Shown here: one piece after another, positions 19,063 through 27,753 of the stretch
Layout of the letters: the number at the start of each line of letters is the position of its first letter
Position numbering within the stretch: position 1 is the stretch's first letter
NCBI RefSeq assembly: GCF_900095725.1
Contig: NZ_FMMP01000006.1
Coordinates: 248,001-312,000, forward strand
From: Cellulosilyticum sp. I15G10I2
Lineage (GTDB): Bacteria; Bacillota; Clostridia; Lachnospirales; Cellulosilyticaceae
Reading direction: 5' to 3'
Length of the DNA stretch: 64,000 nt
Notes under the pieces: model-generated
Told to the model about the DNA's origin: nothing
Database searches by the model: none
The model's input: only the letters and a program-made list of their open reading frames with translations
Position numbers and translations under genes: made by a program

Positions 19063-19872
19063 ATGAGAAAAAAAGTACTTATAATCTTGATGGCTATGAT
19101 CATCTGTCTATTAAATAGTTTTTTAACTGCGGCACAGGTGAATACACAGGTTTATTCAAAAAATAATCCTTTTTATATTTTGGTTAATAAGCAAAATGGT
19201 GTTGGTAAAGCGTATAAACCTTCCGATCTTGTGATCCCAAATGTAAAGTTTATGGAAGTCGGTTTGCTTGAGAAAAAGCATATGCAAAGCACAGCAGCCT
19301 ATTATTTAAAGATAATGTTTAATCAGGCATCCAAGCAAAATATTCATTTAATTGCCATATCAGGATATCGATCTTATAGCAGGCAAAATACTATTTATAA
19401 TAATTACATAAGCAAATATGGAGAAGCGTATACAGAAAAGGTTAGTGCAAAATCAGGGCATAGTGAACATCAAACTGGACTTGCTATGGATATTTCTGCT
19501 AAATCTGTAAGATATCATTTAACACAAGATTTTGCAAACACAAAAGAAGGCAAATGGTTGGCAGAAAATGCACATCATTATGGATTTATTATTAGATATC
19601 CTAAGGGTAAGGAACATATCACGGGATACATGTATGAACCATGGCATGTGAGATACATAGGCAAAGAACTTGCTGCATACTTATACATAAATGGGCTGGT
19701 CCTAGAAGAAATGGATTCTTTTTTTGAAAAGCAAGATGATACTAAGCTTTTGGCTGATGAGGGTACTTCAGTATCGAATGAAGTAATCCCTAGTAAGTCA
19801 GAGAAAATGGATAAACAGATAGGAGTACCGGAGATTTTACAAGAAGAAGTCTTTATTAACATACAACCATAA
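19063..19872 (+). CDS. VanY-type D-alanyl-D-alanine carboxypeptidase
   Basis: Zinc carboxypeptidase that trims the terminal D-Ala from peptidoglycan stems outside the membrane. The 269-residue protein has an N-terminal signal anchor (~4-24). The M15/VanY core has GYRSYSRQ (101-108), the S-x-H-x-x-G-x-A-x-D zinc motif at 134-143 (His136, Asp143) and EPWH at 192-195 supplying the third ligand His195. A Lys/Glu-rich tail follows residue ~215. AGGAG-like GGAGG precedes ATG 19063. It is probably a housekeeping wall-trimming enzyme, since no van regulatory genes are nearby. Confidence 0.9.
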   Translation: MRKKVLIILMAMIICLLNSFLTAAQVNTQVYSKNNPFYILVNKQNGVGKAYKPSDLVIPNVKFMEVGLLEKKHMQSTAAYYLKIMFNQASKQNIHLIAISGYRSYSRQNTIYNNYISKYGEAYTEKVSAKSGHSEHQTGLAMDISAKSVRYHLTQDFANTKEGKWLAENAHHYGFIIRYPKGKEHITGYMYEPWHVRYIGKELAAYLYINGLVLEEMDSFFEKQDDTKLLADEGTSVSNEVIPSKSEKMDKQIGVPEILQEEVFINIQP

Positions 19873-19875
19873 ATG

Positions 19876-19918
19876 AAGAAGGGCTATACCTATTTAATAA
19901 GTATAGCCCTTCTTTATT
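19876..19918 (+). terminator. intrinsic terminator after the carboxypeptidase gene
   Basis: A perfect 14-bp stem (19876-19889 and 19901-19914) with an 11-nt loop, followed by a T-rich tail. Confidence 0.85.
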
Positions 19919-20089
19919 TAATATAGAAAAGCTACTGGCAAATAGAGACTTAGAGTGTATTAATTAGTTTAGAGTTTTTAGGTTTGTGAGATAGAAGCAA
20001 TATTATCAAAAAAATAATGGAAAACAATAACAAAAATTCAAAAAAATAATATACTGATTAGTAGATTATAAGTAATAGGTGGTATAAAT

Positions 20090-20344
20090 ATGTTTAATTC
20101 AAATAGATGTGGACTCAATACATGTGGAGCAAATGTTGTCATATTTTCTGCGCTAATTGGTATATTAATTGCAAATAATTTAGATGATCAATGTAAGAAA
20201 ATTACAGGGAGTGCTTTTTTGCTTATAGGTTTTACCATTTTTACTATGTCATATGGATGTAAGATACTTGATACATGTAAACCAGCTGGAATAGATAATT
20301 GTTATGTACCTAATCCATATTATCCTGAAGGCTTTTATCAATAA
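20090..20344 (+). CDS. small cysteine-containing two-helix membrane protein
   Basis: An 84-residue protein of unknown function with two hydrophobic segments (~14-29 and ~40-56). Six cysteines are mostly in polar parts (RCGLNTCG, QCKK, YGCK, DTCK, NCYVP). It ends in a Pro/Tyr-rich tail (YVPNPYYPEGFYQ). Such short proteins are often spore or envelope components in clostridia, but no family is recognised. AGGTGG precedes the ATG. Its last two codons lie inside the terminator stem shared with htpG. Confidence 0.6.
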   Translation: MFNSNRCGLNTCGANVVIFSALIGILIANNLDDQCKKITGSAFLLIGFTIFTMSYGCKILDTCKPAGIDNCYVPNPYYPEGFYQ

Positions 20345-20392
20345 AACAAAAATTACGGGTGTGATGATGCACCCGTAATTTTTGTTTTATTG
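20339..20392. terminator. bidirectional terminator whose stem encodes both flanking C-termini
   Basis: A perfect 23-bp inverted repeat (20339-20361 and 20370-20392) with an 8-nt loop. The outer bases contain the CAA-TAA ends of both convergent genes. Confidence 0.9.
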
Positions 20393-22219
20393 AATGGCCA
20401 TTTCAAGCAGTTTATTGCTGCGTTCTAAAAATGCATGCATTGCATCTGGTGTAAGCGTTTGGTTGGCAAGCATTGCAAGGTCATAAAGATGGAGACAAAG
20501 AAGATTGGTGTTTTCTTCTCCAAGATCTTTATAAGAGATCGTGTGAATAAGCGGATGATTCTGATTAAGAACAAGCGTTATTTCATCACTTAAAGGATTC
20601 ATTCCCATACCACTCATATTATACATTTTCATCATTTCCTGCATACGGCGGCTTTCTTCAGAGATAAGGATCATAGAAGGAATTGTCTTAGATTTCATAT
20701 TTTCGACAGAAACCTTCAAATTATCTTTAGCTAAAGTTTTTCTAAATAACTCAGTAAGCTTTTCTTCATGGGTTTTATCTACATCATCTTCTTTAAGTGT
20801 AGAGGCTATATCAGAGTCAATGCGTGCAAATTTTACTTCATGATTTTCTCGCTCCATATGAGAAATGAATGCATTATCTATAGAATGCTCAAGATAAACG
20901 GCGGACAGATCATTTTCTTTAAACATTTTAATGTATTGAGATTGTTGATTTTTATCAGAAACATAAAAGACCTTGTTTGAGGCGACATCTTTGTTTTTTT
21001 CAAGATAATCATTAAGTGTTAAATACTCATCTTGTATTGTCTTAAATAAGACATAGTCTTTCATCTTATCATAAAATTTAGACTCTCTTAAACACCCGTA
21101 TTTAATAAATGGAGAAATATCATCCCAAAATTTCTTATAGTTATCCTCTTCTTTTTTATAAAGACTAATCAGTTTATCAGCCACTTTTTTAGTAATGTAG
21201 TCTGCAATTTTCTTAACAAATCCATCATTTTGAAGCAAGCTTCTAGAAACATTAAGAGGCAGATCAGGACAATCAATAATACCCTTTAAAAGAAGCAGAA
21301 ATTCAGGAATAACTTCCTTAATATTTTCAGCAACAAATACTTGGTTATTATAAAGTTTAATACGGCCTTCAATCGTTTCAAGCTCATGGGCAAGTTTTGG
21401 GAAATAAAGAATGCCTTTTAATTTAAAAGGGTAGTCCATATTCAAATGAATCCAAAATAGCGGTTCGTTAAAGTCCATAAAAGACTTGCGGTAGAATTCT
21501 TTGTAAGCTTCATCACTGCATTCAGAAGGTTGTTTGACATATAAAGGCGTTGTCTCATTAATAGGTTTAGGTTCTTCTTCTTTTGCCTCTTTGCCTTCCT
21601 CTAATACATAAATAGGAATAGGCATAAAAGAACAATATTTTTCTATAGTCTGAGTCAATTTATAAAGATTTAAAAAGTCTTTACTTTCTTCGTTGATATA
21701 TAACGTAATAGTAGTCCCACGGGTTTGTCTTGAACCTTCAGATAAGGTATAAGTAGTGCCACCATTACAAGACCATTTAACAGACTTGTTTTCCTTATAA
21801 GATAATGTGTCAATAACAACCTCTTCAGCTACCATGAAAGCAGAATAAAAACCTAATCCAAAGTGCCCAATAATCTGCTCCTGATCCATCTTATCTTTAT
21901 ACTTAGCTAAAAAATCTTCTGCACCGGAGAAAGCAATTTGTGTAATATACTTTTCAATTTCTTCCTCTGTCATACCAATTCCATTATCAGAAAAGCTTAT
22001 TGTTTTTTGATCTTCATTTACGGCAACTGTGATTTTAAATGGTTCGTTTAACTGATCATTTATCTCGCCTAAATCACAAAGTTTTTTGAACTTAAGAATT
22101 GCATCACTAGCATTGGATATAAGTTCACGAGTAAATATGTCATGATCAGAATATAACCATTTCTTGATGATAGGAAAAATATTCTCGCTATGAATAGATA
22201 AATTTCCTTGTTTAGACAT
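20387..22219 (-). CDS. htpG: HtpG, Hsp90-family chaperone
   Basis: ATP-dependent Hsp90 chaperone of 610 residues, acting as a cytosolic dimer. The N-terminal GHKL ATPase shows ISNASDAILKFK, DNGIGMT, and the lid GHFGLGFYSAFMV. The middle domain carries FPKLAHE and NVSRSLLQ with the catalytic arginine region, and the C-terminal dimerisation domain ends near MLANQTLTPD. AAGGAGG precedes the start at 22219. Transcription reads away from the SASP remnant. It has its own promoter with an inverted repeat that is not a CIRCE element. Confidence 0.95.
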   Translation of the reverse strand: MSKQGNLSIHSENIFPIIKKWLYSDHDIFTRELISNASDAILKFKKLCDLGEINDQLNEPFKITVAVNEDQKTISFSDNGIGMTEEEIEKYITQIAFSGAEDFLAKYKDKMDQEQIIGHFGLGFYSAFMVAEEVVIDTLSYKENKSVKWSCNGGTTYTLSEGSRQTRGTTITLYINEESKDFLNLYKLTQTIEKYCSFMPIPIYVLEEGKEAKEEEPKPINETTPLYVKQPSECSDEAYKEFYRKSFMDFNEPLFWIHLNMDYPFKLKGILYFPKLAHELETIEGRIKLYNNQVFVAENIKEVIPEFLLLLKGIIDCPDLPLNVSRSLLQNDGFVKKIADYITKKVADKLISLYKKEEDNYKKFWDDISPFIKYGCLRESKFYDKMKDYVLFKTIQDEYLTLNDYLEKNKDVASNKVFYVSDKNQQSQYIKMFKENDLSAVYLEHSIDNAFISHMERENHEVKFARIDSDIASTLKEDDVDKTHEEKLTELFRKTLAKDNLKVSVENMKSKTIPSMILISEESRRMQEMMKMYNMSGMGMNPLSDEITLVLNQNHPLIHTISYKDLGEENTNLLCLHLYDLAMLANQTLTPDAMHAFLERSNKLLEMAIQ

Positions 22220-22286
22220 ATGTGTTCCTCCTTCGATTAAGTTCTAATATTAGCAACTAATTGATTTAAAAATTAGCTCATTTATA

Positions 22287-22321
22287 ATATTAACTTTTTT
22301 AGTATAGATGTCAATACTAAA
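22287..22321 (-). promoter_or_regulatory. htpG promoter overlapped by an 8-bp palindrome
   Basis: On the minus strand, TTGACA (22309-22314) and TAATAT (22287-22292) are 16 nt apart. A perfect inverted repeat, TTTAGTAT (22298-22305) and ATACTAAA (22314-22321), surrounds the -35. It does not match CIRCE (TTAGCACTC-N9-GAGTGCTAA). Confidence 0.5.
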
Positions 22322-22354
22322 TTAGCTAGATTTTGGATTAAATATAAGAGATAA

Positions 22355-22456
22355 ACCTATAATGGAGATTTAACATCAAAACAAGCAGGTTCTATTGGTG
22401 GAGAAATGGTTAAACGAATGATTCAAGCTCAAGAAAGTCAAATGGGAGCTAAGTAG
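22355..22456 (+). pseudogene. 5'-truncated alpha/beta-type small acid-soluble spore protein
   Basis: The frame encodes YNGDLTSKQAGSIGGEMV followed by KRMIQAQESQMGAK and a TAG. This is the well-conserved C-terminal half of alpha/beta SASPs, the DNA-coating proteins of spores. The N-terminal half and a start codon are missing: an in-frame TAA lies immediately upstream at 22352-22354, and the sequence further upstream is the htpG promoter. There is no ribosome site. It is best read as a gene remnant left by a rearrangement beside htpG. Confidence 0.8.
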
Positions 22457-22552
22457 TCAAAATCGTTAACTAAAAGCTGTAAAATGATAGCAACAATTAT
22501 TTTATGGCTTAAGATGATATAATTATTGCATTAAGTTTATAAATTTAAATAA

Positions 22553-22597
22553 AAAAGCGGGATCTTTCATAGACATATAGAAGATTCCGCTTTAATA
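22553..22597. terminator. terminator hairpin downstream of the small membrane protein gene
   Basis: AAAGCGGGATCTT pairs with AAGATTCCGCTTT with one non-pair. It is placed to end the truA-DUF5721-small ORF transcript on the minus strand. Confidence 0.65.
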
Positions 22598-22598
22598 G

Positions 22599-22769
22599 TT
22601 ATTTTGTTTTCTTTGTAATATATACATAGCTTAGTAAACATAAGATAAAAGCTATTAATGATAAAGAAGTTATAAGTAGGTTATGCAAAATGAATAAGCT
22701 TGTAATAAACTGTATAATGGTCATTAAAAGCAACAGTAAAAAACTTAATTTTAGCTTATTCGTATTCAT
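22599..22769 (-). CDS. small two-helix membrane protein
   Basis: A 56-residue reading frame starting MNTNKLKLSFLLLLLMTIIQ and ending ITKKTK, with two hydrophobic helices (~9-27 and ~31-51) and charged ends. The ATG at 22769 has an AGGGGGGA ribosome site. It starts 15 nt after the stop of the DUF5721-like gene on the same strand and is followed by a terminator, so it looks like the last gene of the truA operon. No family is recognised. Confidence 0.6.
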   Translation of the reverse strand: MNTNKLKLSFLLLLLMTIIQFITSLFILHNLLITSLSLIAFILCLLSYVYITKKTK

Positions 22770-22783
22770 TACTATCCCCCCTT

Positions 22784-23239
22784 TTATTCTATAAAATGAT
22801 ACTGAAATAGAAACGCTTTTATACGCTCATCCCAGAGCTTATCTGCACTTTGATCAAGAGAAAAATGTTTATAGCTTACACCGGTGCTGCAAGTAATATG
22901 ATTTTCTTTAAATTGAATATTTAAGTAGCAAGCATTTATATCTTGAGATAATACAGCAGTTTTTTCGGTACTCGCTGCTAATATAATTTTGAAATAGGTA
23001 GGAGGTTTATTGCCTTGTAAGAGTTCATAGACATTTTTTCTCATCTCACGCCATTCTAAATACAGGGAATCTATAATAGTATCCTCCTTATCAAAATAAT
23101 CTTTGTTGCGCCTGCCTTCTAGTACCATTTTAAAAGCAGTATGCAAAATAACTTCTCTTACCTCAAAAGTATCAAATAAATCCGATTTTAAGAGTTTTGC
23201 CATAAGTTCCTTCTTATTTGATATATCATAAGATTGCAT
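22784..23239 (-). CDS. DUF5721-like cytoplasmic protein
   Basis: A ~151-residue soluble protein of unknown function resembling the clostridial DUF5721 family: a KKELMAKLLKSDLFDTFEV start, an EGRRNKDYFDKED segment, WREMRKNVYELLQGNKPP and a beta-rich C-terminal half. The frame also has an ATG two codons earlier at 23245, but ATG 23239 is better spaced from AAGGAG. It lies 18 nt after truA and is probably co-transcribed with it. Family assignment is from remembered sequence style. Confidence 0.6.
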   Translation of the reverse strand: MQSYDISNKKELMAKLLKSDLFDTFEVREVILHTAFKMVLEGRRNKDYFDKEDTIIDSLYLEWREMRKNVYELLQGNKPPTYFKIILAASTEKTAVLSQDINACYLNIQFKENHITCSTGVSYKHFSLDQSADKLWDERIKAFLFQYHFIE

Positions 23240-23257
23240 GAACATAATCTCCTTAAT

Positions 23258-23998
23258 TTAATAATAAACTTTTTCCATACAAAGGCCATGGGCTGGTGCG
23301 GTGGGGCCTGCAGTACTACGGGCTTCATTTTGCAAAATAATGGTTAAATCATCAGGCTGGCGTAAACCCAGGCCTACTTCAATAAGCGTTCCTGTTATAA
23401 TTCTGACCATATGCTGTAAAAAACCATCTGCTTCATAATAAATCTTAATCAGATGATTGTCTTTTGTTATGCTCAGATCATATAGGGTTCTTACTGTTGA
23501 TTTTTTTTTAGATTTAAGAGAGGTAAAGCTTTTAAAATCATAAGTGCCTATAAGCCTCTTGGAGGCTTCTGACATTTTTTCAACATTAAGTTCATCCGGA
23601 ATATGATAAGCAAATTTAAGCATAAAAGGATCTGCAAAAAACTGATTATCAATAGTATAGCAATATTTCTTGCGGGATGAATTATAACGGGCATGAAACC
23701 TAGGTGATGCCAGTGTCAGGTTAAGTATAGCGATATCTTTAGGTAAGTATTGTGCGCAGTAGGTGAGTATATCTTCCGGGGGGAGCGGAACGGAAGTATG
23801 AAAATTACATACTTGTTCTTTGGCGTGGACGCCAGCATCTGTTCGTCCCGATCCAATAACTTGCACAGGTTCTTTAAAAAGTAAAGAAAGTACATTTTCA
23901 AGTTTACCTTGTATTGTCTTTTCAGGGTGAAGAACTTGTTTTTGAAAACCATTGAATTTCGTTCCATCATAAGCTATAAATATTTTATAATTATACAT
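23258..23998 (-). CDS. truA: tRNA pseudouridine(38-40) synthase
   Basis: Converts uridines 38-40 of the tRNA anticodon arm to pseudouridine. The 246-residue length is normal. The opening IAYDGTKFNGFQKQ, the catalytic loop GSGRTDAGVHA with the nucleophilic Asp, RFHARYNSSRKKYCY and the tail GTAPAHGL-type ending (here GPTAPAHGLCMEKV) are all present. First gene of a short minus-strand operon with the DUF5721-like gene. Confidence 0.95.
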   Translation of the reverse strand: MYNYKIFIAYDGTKFNGFQKQVLHPEKTIQGKLENVLSLLFKEPVQVIGSGRTDAGVHAKEQVCNFHTSVPLPPEDILTYCAQYLPKDIAILNLTLASPRFHARYNSSRKKYCYTIDNQFFADPFMLKFAYHIPDELNVEKMSEASKRLIGTYDFKSFTSLKSKKKSTVRTLYDLSITKDNHLIKIYYEADGFLQHMVRIITGTLIEVGLGLRQPDDLTIILQNEARSTAGPTAPAHGLCMEKVYY

Positions 23999-24275
23999 AG
24001 AAAACCTCGTTATATTAAGTATTTATTTTTTCTGTAGTAAAGTATAAGCCTATTCACAAAAGTCTATACTTTACTGAGTTAGAATATCGAATTAAAGACA
24101 TTTATGCCTGTGGCAATCATTAGCAGTTTGAGTAAAATATAAGCGCTACATGTAGTATAACATATTGTTATTAGGGTGAATATAAATAAAGATAATATAT
24201 TCATTGTAAGGCTAAAATAAGGGTATAGAATCAAAAAAATCTAATTAAATTATGGCGTAAGTAATAATTAAAGCA

Positions 24276-24319
24276 ATAACCGAACATTATAGTTGTATTT
24301 GGAATAAAAGTTCGAAAAA
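24276..24319 (+). promoter_or_regulatory. two divergent PurR boxes
   Basis: ATAACCGAACATT (24276-24288) matches the PurBox AWWWCCGAACWWT exactly. AAAGTTCGAAAAA (24307-24319) is an inverted second box with one core mismatch, 18 nt away. Relative to the promoter below, the pair covers about -83 to -40, as in PurR-controlled Bacillus subtilis genes. The stretch 24001-24275 upstream is A+T-rich with nothing recognised. Confidence 0.75.
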
Positions 24320-24323
24320 AACA

Positions 24324-24352
24324 TTGACCCGGGTTGATATTTGGGTTATTAT
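24324..24352 (+). promoter_or_regulatory. promoter of the purine permease gene
   Basis: TTGACC (24324-24329), 17-nt spacer, TATTAT (24347-24352). The ribosome site AGAGGAGGG follows. Confidence 0.75.
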
Positions 24353-24390
24353 GTATGTGAAGTTACGTGAATATTAAGAGGAGGGTGTAT

Positions 24391-25845
24391 ATGAATTTCT
24401 TTAAACTTAAAGAAAATAATACGACAGTTAAAACAGAAGTTATTGCAGGGATTACTACATTTATGACGATGGCATATATCTTAGCGGTTAATCCTGATAT
24501 CTTATCTGCAACGGGGATGGACAAGGGTGCTTTATTTACAGCTACAGCATTAGCAGCAGCTTTTGGTACTTTATGTATGGCGGTTTTTGCAAATTATCCT
24601 TTTGCACTTGCTCCTGGTATGGGATTAAATGCTTTTTTTGCTTTTTCAGTTGTTTTGGGGATGGGGATAAGCTGGGAAGTTGCATTAACAGCTGTATTCA
24701 TAGAAGGTCTTATCTTTTTAATCATGTCATTATTTAATGTGCGAGAAGCCATATTTGATGCAATTCCTACCAATCTAAAACATGCAGTGGGTGCGGGAAT
24801 TGGTCTTTTTATAGCCTTTATTGGTTTTCAAAATGCTAATATTGTTATTAAGGACAATGCAACGAAAGTAGCTATGTTCGATATTAATAAAATGAATATG
24901 TTATTTGAAGGTGCACAGTTTAATTTTAATAATGTTGGAATTACAGTTGTACTTACTATAGTAGGAGTACTTGTTACAGGCATACTTATTGCTAAAAATA
25001 TCAAAGGCTCAGTTCTTTGGGGGATATTAATAACTTATGGTCTTGGACTTATTTCAGAACTTGTAGGTTTATATGTGCCTTATATAGAAGGCGGTTTATA
25101 CTCACTTATTCCAAATTTCTCAAATGGTTTAGCTATTCCTAGTATTGCACCAATATTCTTTAAATTTGATTTTAGCCAAATTTTAACGCCACAATTCTTT
25201 ACGATTGTATTTGCATTTTTATTTGTAGATGTTTTTGATACGTTAGGGACTTTAATAGGTGTTTCTTCAAAGGCTGGATTTTTAAATAAAGAAGGTAAAC
25301 TTCCAAAAGTAAAGGGAGCCTTGCTTGCTGATGCAGTTGCAACAACAGTTGGTGCAGCTCTTGGAACATCAACGACAACAACTTATGTAGAAAGTGCATC
25401 AGGGGTATCAGAAGGTGGTAAGACAGGTCTTACAGCAGTGGTAGTAGCTGTTTTGTTTACAGTTTCACTATTACTATCTCCTATCTTCTTAGCGATTCCT
25501 GCATTTGCTACAGCGCCTGCGCTTATTGTTGTTGGATTTTATATGATTGGCTCTATTAATAAGATCGATTTTAGCGAGGCCGGTGAAGGTATACCAGCGT
25601 TTTTAGCTATAGCGGGAATGGCCTTTACTTATAGTATTTCTGATGGTATAGTATTTGGTGTGGTTTCATATGTTATTATTAACTTACTTACTGCAAACTT
25701 CAAAAAACTTAACTTTATGCTTATAGTGGTTGCTGTTTTATTCTTAGGTAAGTTTTTTGCAGAAACTATATTCGTACAGTTTACAATAGCAGTTATTGTA
25801 ATCGCAACTATTATTTACTATGTATTTTTCAAAAACAAGAAATAA
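24391..25845 (+). CDS. NCS2-family (AzgA/PbuG-like) purine permease
   Basis: Integral membrane proton-coupled importer of hypoxanthine, guanine or adenine type bases, ~484 residues with about 12-14 membrane segments. Family features are VIAGITTFMTMAYILAVNP at the start, FALAPGMGLNAFFAF, LKHAVGAGIGLFIAFIGF, FLFVDVFDTLGTLIGVSS and GTSTTTTYVESASGV. ATG 24391 is preferred because AGAGGAGGG lies just before it; the GTG at 24367 is upstream of that site. The paired PurR boxes and the following purH support a purine substrate. The exact base transported cannot be told. Confidence 0.88.
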   Translation: MNFFKLKENNTTVKTEVIAGITTFMTMAYILAVNPDILSATGMDKGALFTATALAAAFGTLCMAVFANYPFALAPGMGLNAFFAFSVVLGMGISWEVALTAVFIEGLIFLIMSLFNVREAIFDAIPTNLKHAVGAGIGLFIAFIGFQNANIVIKDNATKVAMFDINKMNMLFEGAQFNFNNVGITVVLTIVGVLVTGILIAKNIKGSVLWGILITYGLGLISELVGLYVPYIEGGLYSLIPNFSNGLAIPSIAPIFFKFDFSQILTPQFFTIVFAFLFVDVFDTLGTLIGVSSKAGFLNKEGKLPKVKGALLADAVATTVGAALGTSTTTTYVESASGVSEGGKTGLTAVVVAVLFTVSLLLSPIFLAIPAFATAPALIVVGFYMIGSINKIDFSEAGEGIPAFLAIAGMAFTYSISDGIVFGVVSYVIINLLTANFKKLNFMLIVVAVLFLGKFFAETIFVQFTIAVIVIATIIYYVFFKNKK

Positions 25846-25871
25846 GAAAAAATAATTTCAATTAAATAAAA

Positions 25872-25978
25872 GCAGCTATACAACTGGCGGATAAGTGGAT
25901 TCACCACAGGGAGTATAGTTTGAATTTAGTCGACCGCCTGGGCATAACTTTAGTATAAGTTACCCAGGCGGTTTTTAT
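25872..25978 (+). promoter_or_regulatory. ZTP riboswitch (pfl RNA) with intrinsic terminator, controlling purH
   Basis: The pfl consensus is clear: AACTGGCGG, then hairpin GTGGATTCACCAC, GGGAG, and the downstream CCGCCTGGGCA. P1 forms from CTATAC and GTATAG. The last aptamer segment is also the 5' arm of a terminator (25933-25950 with 25957-25972, then T's), so ZTP/ZMP binding should prevent termination and raise purH expression. Confidence 0.92.
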
Positions 25979-26022
25979 TTATAAATAAACTATATTTAAT
26001 TAAATTAATAGGAGGCAATAAA

Positions 26023-27573
26023 ATGAGAGCATTAATCAGTGTGTCAGACAAAACAGGAATCGTAGCATTTTCAAAAGAATTAGCAGATCTTGGTGTTGAA
26101 ATTATATCAACAGGCGGAACTTATAATACCCTTAAAAACGAAGGGATAAATGTTATAGGCATTTCTGAAATAACAGGATTTCCAGAGTGTCTGGATGGCA
26201 GAGTAAAAACATTGCATCCAGCTATTCATGCTGGACTTTTGAATATTAGAGCTAATGCGGAACACCAAAAACAAATGAAAGAACTGGGACTTGGGAATAT
26301 AGATATTGTTGTTGTTAATTTATATCCATTTAAAGAAACAATACTAAAAGAAGGTGTGACACTAGAAGAAGCTATTGAAAATATAGATATAGGAGGGCCT
26401 ACTATGCTTCGCTCTGCAGCTAAAAATAACCAAGATGTGGCTGTAGTAGTAGATCCTAAGGATTATGAAGTTGTATTAAACGAGCTTAGAGAGGGCAGAA
26501 CAGTTTCAAAAGAAACTAAATTTTATCTGGCATCTAAAGTATTTGAACATACTGCAAACTATGATAGCATGATTGCAGATTATTTAAGAATGCAAAGAGG
26601 AGATAGGGCACTACCTGAAAAATTAACGATGACTTTTGAAAAAGTGCAAGATATGAGATATGGCGAAAATCCTCATCAGAATGCTGCTTTTTACATGGAA
26701 GTAGGAAAAACAAAAGGGACTCTAGCAAGTGCTAAACAGCTAAATGGCAAGGAGCTATCATACAATAACATTAATGATGCCAATGGTGCCTTAGAGCTCT
26801 TAAAAGAGTTCAAAGAACCAACAGTTGTTGCTGTAAAACACGCAAACCCATGTGGTGTTGCAAGTAGTGATACACTCTATAAAGCTTATCAAAAAGCATA
26901 CGCAGCAGATCCAGTGTCCATTTTTGGAGGGATTGTAGTTGCCAACCGCAAGATTGATGCAGAAACTGCCCAAGAAATGGCAAAAATATTTTTGGAAATT
27001 ATTATTGCACCTGCATATGATGATGAAGCGTTAGAGGTATTTAAAGCGAAAAAGAATCTACGGGTATTACAGCTTGAGGCGATAGAGTATGTTGATGCAC
27101 TCACAATAGATATGAAGAAAGTGGGGGGTGGGCTTATAGTCCAGGGTAAAGATACCTTGCTTCTTAAAGAAGAGGACCTAAAAATCGTAACGGACAGAGC
27201 GCCATCAGAAAAAGAAATGCAAGATTTAATGTTTGCTTGGAAACTTGTAAAACACGTTAAATCCAATGGGATTGCACTTGCAAAGGGTGGTCAGTCAGTA
27301 GGTATGGGTGGTGGACAAACCAATAGAATATGGGCCACAAATCAAGCGATAGAGCATGGATTAGAATTTTTAGGTGAAGAGGGCGTTCGTGGAAGTGTTA
27401 TGGCTTCAGATGCATTTTTCCCATACGATGATTGTGTAAAAGCAGCAGTAAAAGCAGGGGTCACAGCAATCATCCATCCAGGGGGATCGATAAGAGATGA
27501 AGATTCCATTAAAGTATGCAATGAAAATAATATTGCAATGATTTTTACAGGAATGAGACATTTTAAACATTAA
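26023..27573 (+). CDS. purH: bifunctional AICAR formyltransferase/IMP cyclohydrolase
   Basis: Catalyses the last two steps of IMP synthesis: formylation of AICAR (ZMP) with 10-formyl-THF and ring closure. The 516-residue protein has the N-terminal MGS-like cyclohydrolase domain ([43 protein letters not shown]) and the formyltransferase domain ([44 protein letters not shown]). It stands alone rather than within a pur operon and is preceded by a ZTP riboswitch that senses its own substrate. AGGAGG lies before the ATG. Confidence 0.97.
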   Translation: MRALISVSDKTGIVAFSKELADLGVEIISTGGTYNTLKNEGINVIGISEITGFPECLDGRVKTLHPAIHAGLLNIRANAEHQKQMKELGLGNIDIVVVNLYPFKETILKEGVTLEEAIENIDIGGPTMLRSAAKNNQDVAVVVDPKDYEVVLNELREGRTVSKETKFYLASKVFEHTANYDSMIADYLRMQRGDRALPEKLTMTFEKVQDMRYGENPHQNAAFYMEVGKTKGTLASAKQLNGKELSYNNINDANGALELLKEFKEPTVVAVKHANPCGVASSDTLYKAYQKAYAADPVSIFGGIVVANRKIDAETAQEMAKIFLEIIIAPAYDDEALEVFKAKKNLRVLQLEAIEYVDALTIDMKKVGGGLIVQGKDTLLLKEEDLKIVTDRAPSEKEMQDLMFAWKLVKHVKSNGIALAKGGQSVGMGGGQTNRIWATNQAIEHGLEFLGEEGVRGSVMASDAFFPYDDCVKAAVKAGVTAIIHPGGSIRDEDSIKVCNENNIAMIFTGMRHFKH

Positions 27574-27580
27574 TAAAGAT

Positions 27581-27621
27581 AAAAAGACAAAATCACATTT
27601 TGAATGTGATTTTGTCTTTTT
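27581..27621 (+). terminator. intrinsic terminator of purH
   Basis: A perfect 19-bp stem (27581-27599 and 27603-27621) with a 3-nt loop, ending in five T's. Confidence 0.92.
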
Positions 27622-27753
27622 ATTCAATAAAATATTTAATATTTCATTGAATTGTATCAAAATAACTTTGTTTTTATTGAAAGACATGGTAAAATAAATA
27701 GGGTATTTATAAATAATTCTTAGTTGGTCGCATTACAATGAGAGAGAAGGGGG

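Noticed and set aside
24001-24390. Purine riboswitch before the permease
   Set aside because: No purine aptamer core is present; PurR boxes explain control instead.
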